From contig JADGON010000141.1 in assembly GCA_017882945.1 (NCBI GenBank), positions 1 to 5,240 on the forward strand: 5,240 nucleotides of DNA. The letters run 5' to 3'. Each line of letters starts with the position of its first letter. The stretch's first letter is position 1. Source of the DNA: Acidimicrobiia bacterium (GTDB taxonomy: Bacteria > Actinomycetota > Acidimicrobiia > IMCC26256 > JAENVU01). The notes beneath the pieces were generated by a model. It saw only the letters and a list, made by a program, of their open reading frames with translations, ran no database searches and was not told the DNA's origin. Positions 1 through 5,240 of this stretch are shown here, piece after piece. Both the position numbers and the translations under genes were made by a program.

Positions 1-1114
1 GGTACCCGGAGAGATGGATCTGGTTCTCGACGCACGGCCAGCCGAAGTTGGGTGCCTTCGTGGGCGTGGGCGTGAGGACCCGGTTGATCTCCTCGTAGCT
101 TCCCCAGCCGACGTCGCCGATCCAGATTTCGTTGGTGTTCGGGCGCATGGTGAACCGGAACGGGTTGCGCATCCCGTAGGCAAGGATCCGTGAAGCGTTC
201 GACGACGGTGCCGACGCGTTGTACATCGGGTTGCCGACGACCCCCGCACCGGTATCGGGGTTGAGGCGCAGGAGCGTGCCGCTGAGCACGCGCGGCTCGC
301 CGGCCGGCCGCCGGGGGCTCTGCGAACGCATCGCACCACCGCGCCCGGTCGGCGACGTGTTCGCGACCCCGACCCCGCCGGGCGGGTCACCACACGGGTT
401 TGCCGGGGTCGGGGTGCCGGTGAGGCTGCCGCCGAACTGACCCCAGTCCGCGTTCTCCCAGCTCGCGCCCTCGCCACCCGTGACGTAGAGGTTGCCGTCG
501 TTGCCGAACGCGAGGTGCCCGGCCGAGTGCGACGTGAACTGCTGGCACCACTCGTTGTCGATCAGGATCTGCTCGGCCCCGGCGGTGCCGTTGGCGTTGA
601 CCGGAATGCGCGAGAGCGTGTTGGAGATGACGCAGCCGTCGGTGAGACCGCCCGGGGGCGTCGGGCAGTCGTCGTTCCACACCGGCGGTGTCTGTCCGGG
701 TGGCGCATCCTTGGCATAGAGCGCGTAGACGAAGTCGTGTCCGGTCCCGTTACCGAGCCGGGGGTCGACGGTCAGGCCGAGCAGACCGCGATCCCAGAAG
801 TTGAAGACGCGCGTCGACAGATCCTTGAACACCACGCCGTTGTTCGACGACGCGTTCGGGAACACCTTGATGACGCCGCTCTTCTCGGCGACGTAGACCT
901 TGCCGTCGGGCGAGAAGGCGATCGCCGTCGGCAGCGTCAGTCCGCTGAAGACCGGGCTCGAGGTGAACCCAGCCGGGAGACTCGCCGCATCGGCACGCGC
1001 CTTGTTGCTGATCCCTCCGACGAACGCGAACACGAGCGCCGCAACGATCGCGATGACGACGCCAGATCGAAGGTCGACGAACGACCAACGCCGCGCGTTG
1101 ACAGCCCTCCCCAA
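1..1114 (-). CDS. Secreted PQQ-dependent sugar dehydrogenase (glucose/sorbosone dehydrogenase family), 3' end outside window
   Basis: 371 residues are visible and the C-terminus runs off the left edge. The fold is the soluble quinoprotein glucose/sorbosone dehydrogenase beta-propeller, which oxidises sugars using PQQ outside the cytoplasm. Seen: an N-terminal hydrophobic segment (about residues 18-34) after basic residues, with a possible signal peptidase site after ARA (residue 41); the SHSAGHL block with H196, matching the catalytic His region of soluble glucose dehydrogenase; the GMRNPFRF block (R316, N317, matching the PQQ-binding Arg-Asn); then GDVGWGSYEEIN and NFGWP (356-360), both family hallmarks. 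Several Cys residues fit an exported protein. The TTG start at 1114 is chosen because no ATG or GTG lies in frame between the upstream TGA (near 1197) and the signal segment, and GGGAGGA sits 4 nt upstream. The substrate cannot be read from sequence. Family call is firm; exact start moderately sure. Confidence 0.9.
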   Translation of the reverse strand, partial: MGRAVNARRWSFVDLRSGVVIAIVAALVFAFVGGISNKARADAASLPAGFTSSPVFSGLTLPTAIAFSPDGKVYVAEKSGVIKVFPNASSNNGVVFKDLSTRVFNFWDRGLLGLTVDPRLGNGTGHDFVYALYAKDAPPGQTPPVWNDDCPTPPGGLTDGCVISNTLSRIPVNANGTAGAEQILIDNEWCQQFTSHSAGHLAFGNDGNLYVTGGEGASWENADWGQFGGSLTGTPTPANPCGDPPGGVGVANTSPTGRGGAMRSQSPRRPAGEPRVLSGTLLRLNPDTGAGVVGNPMYNASAPSSNASRILAYGMRNPFRFTMRPNTNEIWIGDVGWGSYEEINRVLTPTPTKAPNFGWPCVENQIHLSGY

Positions 1115-1118
1115 GGGG

Positions 1119-1125
1119 TCCTCCC
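1119..1125 (-). promoter_or_regulatory. Shine-Dalgarno site for the TTG-started sugar dehydrogenase
   Basis: On the minus strand GGGAGGA lies four bases before TTG at 1114. It is a near-perfect ribosome binding site and decides the start, because no ATG or GTG is available in frame ahead of the signal peptide. Confidence 0.65.
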
Positions 1126-1148
1126 GAGTCCTTCCATGGACGCGAGGG

Positions 1149-1154
1149 ACAGTA
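1149..1154 (-). promoter_or_regulatory. Putative -10 box of the sugar dehydrogenase promoter
   Basis: The minus strand reads TACTGT (TANNNT type). A transcript starting about 7 nt downstream would have a leader of roughly 27 nt carrying the GGGAGGA ribosome site. No good -35 hexamer is visible at 17-18 nt spacing; that region instead holds phased CGAAC repeats. Inference from motif and position only. Confidence 0.35.
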
Positions 1155-1160
1155 CACGGT

Positions 1161-1184
1161 GTTCGCGGCGTTCGCTCGGGTTCG
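1161..1184 (-). repeat. Three helically phased CGAAC repeats upstream of the sugar dehydrogenase
   Basis: GTTCG occurs on the plus strand at 1161-1165, 1170-1174 and 1180-1184 (CGAAC on the minus strand), spaced 9 and 10 bp, about one helical turn. They lie just upstream of the putative -10 at 1154-1149, where a -35 element or regulator site would be expected. The pentamer is short and the region is GC-rich, so chance is possible. Confidence 0.35.
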
Positions 1185-1219
1185 GGGGCACTTCATGCTG
1201 TCCGACCCGAACCTCCCCG

Positions 1220-1273
1220 TACGACACTTGCCGGCGCCGGTGCGCGGAGTCGGACCGTCGTCCTGGTGTCGTA
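1220..1273. repeat. Inverted repeat around a 10-bp palindrome in the divergent intergenic region
   Basis: TACGACAC (1220-1227) and GTGTCGTA (1266-1273) are perfect 8-bp inverted arms separated by 38 bp. Between them lies the perfect palindrome CCGGCGCCGG (1231-1240). A second, offset inverted pair, GTCCGAC (1200-1206) and GTCGGAC (1249-1255), and the palindrome GTCCGGAC (1276-1283) lie in the same 211-bp gap. The right arm touches the putative -10 of the acyltransferase gene, so it could be an operator or a cruciform/hairpin. One 8-bp pair alone is not statistically remarkable in a gap of this size. Confidence 0.4.
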
Positions 1274-1277
1274 GTGT
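1272..1277 (+). promoter_or_regulatory. Putative -10 box of the CelD-like acyltransferase promoter
   Basis: TAGTGT fits TANNNT. Initiation near 1284 would give a 5-nt leader if the GTG at 1290 is used, or about 41 nt if the GTG at 1326 is used. No convincing -35 is seen. Motif-level inference only. Confidence 0.3.
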
Positions 1278-1325
1278 CCGGACGGGGACGTGGAGAGGAG
1301 CAGCTACGAGGCGGGGATCACGGCT

Positions 1326-2357
1326 GTGACTGTCCTTGAGTTTCGCGAGGCGCTGGGCCGGCGAGCCGCGGAGTGGGACGCGCTGGTCGATCAGATGGCC
1401 CATCCCAGTCCGTTCCTGCGTTCGTGGTGGTTGGAGGCCGTGGCCGGGCCGGGCGCCGGGTTCGTCCTCGCGCTCGACGATGGAAGTCTCGTTGGTGGAG
1501 CTCCGCTCACGCTCGATCGACGCCGGGGCGTGAAGCGGTGCCGGTTCGTGGGCTCGGGACCGCTGGCCCCGCACAACCTGGACGTCGTCGCCAAGGTGGG
1601 CCACGAGGCTGACGCCCAGGCTGCGCTCGATGCCTTCTTGGCTCGTAACCAGCCGGGCATCGTCGATTTCTTCGGGGTCGATCCCGACAGCGCGCTCGCC
1701 CGCGGCGCGCCGCGGCATGCTCGGGTCGAGCAGATCGGCGCCGCACCGTGGATCGATGTGCCCCCGGACTTCGAGACCTACGTCGCGTCGCGTCGGCGCA
1801 AGCTTCGCCAAGAGCTTCGCCGCGTGCAGCGACGGCTGGGCGAGAGCGGCCTCGAATACCGCGAGACCGGTGCCGGCGACGCCGACCGTGCTCTCCGGAC
1901 GTTCGAAGATCTGCACCGGCTCCGTTGGGGTCGCGACTCCGTCGTGCTCCCGGCGTTTACTGCCCTCGCCGCGGCGCTACGAGCTGGTCTCCGGCGCGGT
2001 GAGGTCACCATCCAGGAAGTGGTGGCCGGCGATCAGGTGCTCGCTTCGCTGGTGGCCTTCGATGTGGCCGGAGTCTCGAGCTGGTACCAGATGGGCCGGG
2101 ATCCGGATCCGGCGTGGACGAATGCCGGCACCTTCCTCAAAGCCAAGGCGGTCGAGCGGTCGTGTCGCCTCGGACACTCCCGCATCGACATGTGCATCGG
2201 TACGCCCCGCCAGAAGGTCGAGTGGTCGGACGGCCAGCAACCGGTCGTGCGGGTGCGCTGGGCGCGGGGGACGACGGGGCGTGCTGCTCTGAGCGGTCTG
2301 GTCGCCCTCGGGCACCTCGCGGACGCCAGGCAGGCGCGCCGCTCGGCCGCACCGTGA
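1326..2357 (+). CDS. CelD/BioF2-like GNAT-family acyltransferase
   Basis: 343 residues from this start. The sequence matches the pattern of the GNAT subfamily named after CelD (BioF2-like acetyltransferase domain), often found in exopolysaccharide and cell-envelope clusters. Seen: an N-terminal half with EWDALVDQ and SPFLRSWW, typical of the family start; a central basic helix with a run of Arg and Lys (ASRRRKLRQELRRVQRRL) before the second GNAT-like half; and a C-terminal block including SSWYQMGRDP, TFLKAKAVERSCRLG and IDMCIG, the usual acyl-CoA-side core. It has no signal peptide and is presumably cytoplasmic; donor and acceptor are unknown. GTG at 1326 is preferred because GGCGGGGATC (1310-1319) matches the extended Shine-Dalgarno consensus at 8 of 10 bases and the family-like sequence begins here. 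GTG at 1290 is in frame and would add 12 residues (355 aa). The stop lies one base from the convergent oxygenase gene. Confidence 0.8.
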   Translation: MTVLEFREALGRRAAEWDALVDQMAHPSPFLRSWWLEAVAGPGAGFVLALDDGSLVGGAPLTLDRRRGVKRCRFVGSGPLAPHNLDVVAKVGHEADAQAALDAFLARNQPGIVDFFGVDPDSALARGAPRHARVEQIGAAPWIDVPPDFETYVASRRRKLRQELRRVQRRLGESGLEYRETGAGDADRALRTFEDLHRLRWGRDSVVLPAFTALAAALRAGLRRGEVTIQEVVAGDQVLASLVAFDVAGVSSWYQMGRDPDPAWTNAGTFLKAKAVERSCRLGHSRIDMCIGTPRQKVEWSDGQQPVVRVRWARGTTGRAALSGLVALGHLADARQARRSAAP

Positions 2358-2358
2358 G

Positions 2359-3306
2359 CTAGTAGACGACCGTGACCGGGTGTCCGAGCGGCGCCAGACC
2401 ACCTTCGGCGCCCGGGTCGATGCGGGACTCCGCGACGTACTCGTGGCCGGGAACCGTCCGGTCGATGCGAGCCTTGCGCGCGACGCGGTACCCGACGCTC
2501 TTGATCTGCGCACTGATGCCCTGGTCCACGATCGAGCGGCACGGCACATGCAGCTTGCGCGAGATGAGGCGGTTGGCCAGCCAGACGTTCTGGCGCCGGA
2601 GGCTGCGCGTGGTCACGAACTCCGCGGCCAAGGAGACGTTCAGCGAGTCGCCGTTGCAGATGCGGTGAGGAGCGTTCTGGGGCCAGGCAATCAAGCGACC
2701 CGGCTCCAGGTCGTAGCACGTCGCCGCGTCGTCGAACGCAGGGTCGAACGGCAGGTTCTCGATGCGCACGCCGGCGAAGATGTCCTCGACCTCGGCCCGG
2801 GGCGCGAACCGGTCGTCGAGCGCGGGGTACACCCAGAGCCGCTTGGTGCCTCGCAGGTGCATGAGGAGGTTCGGACCGGCGTCGAGGTGGTAGTAGACGA
2901 TCGCGCCGGGAGACGACACGAGCAGCGTGAGCCGCGCGGAGCTGCGCACGAGATCAGGTAACACCGCACCGATCTCCTCGAAGAGCTCGTCCCGGAGTTG
3001 CGCCATCTCGGGGTGGTGCTTGTCGACCTGAAGGACGTTCAGCCAGATCCGCCCCGCCCGCACGGCATCGAGCAGATCCCGGCCTCCGGCGTCTCCCACC
3101 AACGCGAGTCGCCATTCGTCCGGGCGCGTCGGTTCCGCGCCGGTCGACAGCGCCATGAGCCGGTCGCGCGGATGCGCGTCCAGGAGCCGTTCGAGGGCCT
3201 CGTCGCAGAACGAGTCGGTTTCGTGAATGCGGTGTCGCTCGAGGATCACGGCTTGGGTGAGTGCCGCATCCCGGCTTGCCGACAACGTCGTCCAAGGCTC
3301 CCGCAC
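2359..3306 (-). CDS. Cupin/jumonji-like Fe(II)- and 2-oxoglutarate-dependent oxygenase
   Basis: 315 residues from GTG at 3306. The core resembles bacterial JmjC/cupin_8-type oxygenases, which hydroxylate proteins or small molecules using Fe(II) and 2-oxoglutarate. Seen: YYHLDAGPNLLMHLRGTKRL, giving the HxD iron ligands H140 and D142, the following Asn-Leu-Leu and a Lys (K155) in the GTKRLWVYP strand typical of JmjC folds; and APHRICNGDSLNVSL with the distal His H214. Upstream, DEALERLLDAHPRDRL and GRIWLNVLQVDKHHPE form the helical N-terminal region common in this group. About 80 residues after the cupin core are rich in Arg and Lys and I do not recognise them. The substrate is unknown; setting among glycan genes hints at envelope or glycan tailoring, which is inference. 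The open frame continues upstream to 3525, but that would overlap the deacetylase start. GTG 3306 sits 6 nt after a TACGCT -10-like box, fitting a leaderless mRNA; TTG at 3285 is an alternative. Confidence 0.75.
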   Translation of the reverse strand: MREPWTTLSASRDAALTQAVILERHRIHETDSFCDEALERLLDAHPRDRLMALSTGAEPTRPDEWRLALVGDAGGRDLLDAVRAGRIWLNVLQVDKHHPEMAQLRDELFEEIGAVLPDLVRSSARLTLLVSSPGAIVYYHLDAGPNLLMHLRGTKRLWVYPALDDRFAPRAEVEDIFAGVRIENLPFDPAFDDAATCYDLEPGRLIAWPQNAPHRICNGDSLNVSLAAEFVTTRSLRRQNVWLANRLISRKLHVPCRSIVDQGISAQIKSVGYRVARKARIDRTVPGHEYVAESRIDPGAEGGLAPLGHPVTVVY

Positions 3307-3312
3307 AAGGCG

Positions 3313-3318
3313 AGCGTA
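3313..3318 (-). promoter_or_regulatory. Putative leaderless-type -10 box for the oxygenase gene
   Basis: The minus strand reads TACGCT, followed by six bases and GTG at 3306. This is the spacing expected when transcription begins at the first base of the start codon, and no Shine-Dalgarno sequence is visible. TTGGCA (3346-3341) is -35-like but 22 nt away, longer than usual. Supports the chosen start; not proven. Confidence 0.4.
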
Positions 3319-3374
3319 CGCGCGCGCACCGGGGAATGCCTGCCAAGATCTCGCGGGCGGGTGTCCCCTGCGCC

Positions 3375-3422
3375 GAGTCTCCCGAGCAGGGTGAGGACGT
3401 CTCTCGGGCCCGACGGAGTCTC
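3375..3422. repeat. Direct repeat and palindrome between the divergent oxygenase and deacetylase genes
   Basis: GAGTCTC occurs at 3375-3381 and again at 3416-3422, 41 bp apart (about four helical turns). Between them is the perfect 10-bp palindrome TCGGGCCCGA (3404-3413). The palindrome and second repeat lie where the -35 region of the deacetylase promoter should be, so they could be a shared operator. Evidence is positional only. Confidence 0.35.
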
Positions 3423-3435
3423 GGACAACCTCGTC

Positions 3436-3441
3436 TAGCCT
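3436..3441 (+). promoter_or_regulatory. Putative leaderless-type -10 box for the polysaccharide deacetylase
   Basis: TAGCCT (TANNNT) is followed by seven bases and then GTG at 3449, so initiation would fall on the first base of the start codon. No Shine-Dalgarno sequence precedes 3449. The -35 region is weak by consensus and overlaps a palindrome. Confidence 0.45.
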
Positions 3442-3448
3442 CGCCGTC

Positions 3449-4225
3449 GTGCACACGATGGCACGGAAGCGGAAAGGTCTCGTCGGTATGGCGGGCGCGC
3501 TGGCGGGACGGTCGCTGCCGATCACCGGCCGTGGGGCCGCGGTCTTGTGTTACCACGACGTCGGCACCGATCGGGAGAACTCCACCGACTACTACGTGTC
3601 GCCGAGCAGGCTCCGAGCGCAGTTGGAGGCCATCGCGACGTGGGGACTGCGCTTCGTCGATCTTCGCGAGGTGCTCGACCGCCTCGAGCGCGGCACCTCG
3701 CTCGACGGGCTGGTCGCGGTCACCTTCGACGACGCGCTCGCAGGCGTGCTCGATCATGCGCTCGACGTCCTGCAGGAGCTCCGGGTCCCGGCCACTGTCT
3801 TCGTGGTGACCGACGTGCGCGGCGTCGTTCCTCCCTTTTGGCCGGGTGCCCAGCGGACGCTGCGCACCGACGAGCTTCGAGAGCTGAGTGCGGCTGGGAT
3901 TCGACTGGGCTCGCACACCTGTGTCCATCGGTCGCTCACCGAGCTTGACGACGAGCAGCTGCGCGACGAGCTGGTGCGTTCTCGCGGGGACCTCGAACAT
4001 CTGACCGGGGAGACCTGCGATCTGCTGGCGTATCCGTTCGGGCACCATGACGGGCGGGTGAAGCTCGCGGCCGAGGATGCCGGCTTTCGCGCTGCGTGCA
4101 CGTTCAGCTTTGGCCGGGTCACCGCGGGTTCTGATCGGTACGCGCTGCCGCGCTTCTGCATGGGACCCGGCCATCACCGCGCTCGCCTCGCGTACCAGCT
4201 CTCACGACCGCCGTATGCGTGGTGA
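3449..4225 (+). CDS. Polysaccharide deacetylase family protein (NodB/CE4 fold)
   Basis: 258 residues. CE4 enzymes remove N- or O-acetyl groups from sugars with a divalent metal. Seen: CYHDVG (residues 34-39), the usual first strand of this subfamily; motif 1 VTFDDA (91-96) with the catalytic base D94 and metal ligand D95, where Ala replaces the usual Gly after DD; motif 2 HTCVH (156-160), giving the two metal-binding His; and motif 3 region AYPFGHHD (194-201). This covers the full catalytic set, so the enzyme should be active. There is no signal peptide or clear membrane segment (a modest hydrophobic stretch near residues 11-23 is too polar), so action in the cytoplasm or on a lipid-linked intermediate is likely. 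It is followed convergently by a GT4 glycosyltransferase, which fits polysaccharide assembly. Start: GTG at 3449 is supported by a leaderless-type -10; ATG at 3458 and ATG at 3488 are in-frame alternatives. Confidence 0.88.
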   Translation: MHTMARKRKGLVGMAGALAGRSLPITGRGAAVLCYHDVGTDRENSTDYYVSPSRLRAQLEAIATWGLRFVDLREVLDRLERGTSLDGLVAVTFDDALAGVLDHALDVLQELRVPATVFVVTDVRGVVPPFWPGAQRTLRTDELRELSAAGIRLGSHTCVHRSLTELDDEQLRDELVRSRGDLEHLTGETCDLLAYPFGHHDGRVKLAAEDAGFRAACTFSFGRVTAGSDRYALPRFCMGPGHHRARLAYQLSRPPYAW

Positions 4226-4253
4226 CGGAACATCAACGGCAAGCGTGAGATGC
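4226..4253. other. 28-bp convergent gap, no terminator seen
   Basis: This gap separates the stop codons of the deacetylase (TGA 4223-4225) and the glycosyltransferase (TAG 4256-4254). I see only weak, interrupted complementarity between flanking bases and no GC stem followed by a T run, so no intrinsic terminator can be called. Confidence 0.5.
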
Positions 4254-5240
4254 CTACGCGAGCGAGAAGAGGGCTCGCGCCTCGGCGATGACGCCGAGGA
4301 GCTGCGCGGTGGTGTCGCGCGCGTCGAAGTGAGCGAACGCACGTGCTCGCCCGGCCACGCCCATCTGGGCGCGAGTCGACTCCGAGTCGAGCAAGGAGAG
4401 GATCGCCGCGGCAAGCGCATCGTCATCGTGCTCGACCAGCAAGCCGGTCGTCCCGTGCTCCACGAGCTCCGGGATGGCGCCGCAACGCGTCGACACCACC
4501 GGCACGCCGGCGAACATCGCCTCGATGATCGAATACGGTGACTTGTCGATCTCGGTCGGCAGCACGAAGACCGCGGTCTCGCCCAGCAGCTGCACCAGAC
4601 GGGGATCGCCGGGAACGAAGTTGCGCAGGATGCGCACATCCGGCTCCGGGGAGATCCGATCGTGGGTGACGATGTTGAGAAGGCAGCGGCCCCGAAGCTG
4701 CTGCCGGAACACCCGAAGCAGCCGGACACCGCCTTTGCGTTCGAGGCCGTTGCCGACGAACGTGATCTGCAACGGCCCCGACGTCTGTGGCTCCGCCGGG
4801 GTAAAGGGCATCAGGCCGAACGGGATCACGCGCAGTCGCTCCCGGTCCAGGCCGTAGCGATCCCGGATCGAAGCCGCGGCCCACTCCGACTGGGCGACGA
4901 CGATGGTCGCGGCATCGAACACGCGGCGTTCGAACAGCTCCGTGAGCGCCGCCGTGCCTCGCGTGTAGCGCGTCGGACGTCGGTACGGCAGCTGCTCGGA
5001 GTTCTGACTCGAAGAGCCGTCGGTGGACACGACGCTCGGGAGCCGACGCAGCTCATTCGTCGAGAACAAGACGACGTGTTGCGAGTAGGCGTGGATCGCG
5101 GAGACCGACCTTTGTGCGAGGCGACGCCGGATCATCGACCTCGCGCGTGCACTTTGCGCCAGCTGGGCCCGGAGCGGGCTCAAATCGAGGTCGAGCCGGT
5201 CCAATCCGGGAATTCGCGCGGCGAGTGAGCGACGCGCGAA
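4254..5240 (-). CDS. GT4 family glycosyltransferase (GT-B fold), 5' end outside window
   Basis: 328 residues are visible. The frame stays open to the right edge, so the N-terminus lies outside; TTG at 5204 is an internal candidate but would leave an unusually short N-terminal domain. GT4 enzymes are retaining transferases that move a sugar from a nucleotide-sugar to a glycan or lipid acceptor at the inner face of the membrane. Seen (counting from the right edge): the N-terminal acceptor-side domain with VVAQSEWAAASIRDRYG and RVIPFGL leading to the linker; then the C-terminal donor domain with ITFVGNGLERKGG (about 159-171) holding the Arg-Lys of the nucleotide site; the PTEIDKSPYSIIEAM block; and GVPVVSTRCGAIPELVEHGTTGLLV, the characteristic end of GT4 donor sites. 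The first acid of the usual E-x7-E motif is Asp here (D232, E240). No signal peptide or membrane segment is visible. Sugar and acceptor are unknown. Confidence 0.88.
   Translation of the reverse strand, partial: FARRSLAARIPGLDRLDLDLSPLRAQLAQSARARSMIRRRLAQRSVSAIHAYSQHVVLFSTNELRRLPSVVSTDGSSSQNSEQLPYRRPTRYTRGTAALTELFERRVFDAATIVVAQSEWAAASIRDRYGLDRERLRVIPFGLMPFTPAEPQTSGPLQITFVGNGLERKGGVRLLRVFRQQLRGRCLLNIVTHDRISPEPDVRILRNFVPGDPRLVQLLGETAVFVLPTEIDKSPYSIIEAMFAGVPVVSTRCGAIPELVEHGTTGLLVEHDDDALAAAILSLLDSESTRAQMGVAGRARAFAHFDARDTTAQLLGVIAEARALFSLA

Noticed and set aside
1098..1103. Perfect TTGACA hexamer on the plus strand
   Set aside because: It lies inside the dehydrogenase signal-peptide region and no -10-like sequence follows at 16-19 nt.
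515..1339. 274-residue plus-strand open frame antisense to the sugar dehydrogenase
   Set aside because: Low-complexity Arg/Asp-rich translation with no family motifs; the opposite strand encodes a clear PQQ dehydrogenase through the same bases.
750..1916. 388-residue minus-strand open frame
   Set aside because: It spans the intergenic region and is antisense to the CelD-like gene and out of frame with the dehydrogenase; no motifs. A high-GC shadow frame.
2380..2961. 193-residue plus-strand open frame
   Set aside because: Antisense to the oxygenase cupin core, which carries the HxD...H triad; no recognisable domain in this frame.
3307..3525. Upstream extension of the oxygenase to a start at 3525
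   Set aside because: It would overlap the deacetylase start, its Arg/Pro-rich translation does not look like a family N-terminus, and GTG 3306 has a well-placed -10 box.
2954..4177. 407-residue minus-strand open frame
   Set aside because: Antisense to the polysaccharide deacetylase with its catalytic motifs intact, and out of frame with the oxygenase; translation looks random.
4215..4262. Possible terminator hairpin at the convergent deacetylase/glycosyltransferase ends
   Set aside because: Only short arms with a bulge and a loop of about 30 nt, with no T run.

Overview
This is a high-GC bacterial window with five protein-coding genes and no RNA genes, mobile elements or CRISPR array that I can see. 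The GC-rich codon use, the GTG/TTG starts and the -10-like boxes placed 6-7 nt before start codons (leaderless style) suggest an actinobacterium-like organism. That placement is inference; no marker gene is present to confirm it.

Layout from left to right: (1) a minus-strand gene (1-1114, 3' end outside the window) for a secreted PQQ-dependent glucose/sorbosone-type sugar dehydrogenase, starting at TTG; (2) a 211-bp divergent intergenic region with inverted and phased repeats; (3) a plus-strand CelD/BioF2-like GNAT acyltransferase (about 1326-2357); (4) a minus-strand cupin/jumonji-like Fe(II)/2-oxoglutarate oxygenase (2359-3306), whose stop lies one base from the previous gene's stop; (5) a second divergent intergenic region (3307-3448) with a leaderless-style promoter on each strand; (6) a plus-strand polysaccharide deacetylase of the NodB/CE4 type (3449-4225); (7) a 28-bp convergent gap; (8) a minus-strand GT4 family glycosyltransferase (4254-5240) whose 5' end lies outside the window.

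The deacetylase, the GT4 transferase and the CelD-like acyltransferase together look like part of a surface or extracellular polysaccharide locus, where sugars are transferred, N-deacetylated and possibly re-acylated. The jumonji-like oxygenase is the least expected member and could be a tailoring hydroxylase. The sugar dehydrogenase is an exported oxidoreductase that may or may not belong to the same locus. Strand alternates at every gene (-,+,-,+,-), so this is not an operon. I found no clear evidence of a wholly new system; the most interesting points are the oxygenase in this neighbourhood and the structured divergent promoter regions.
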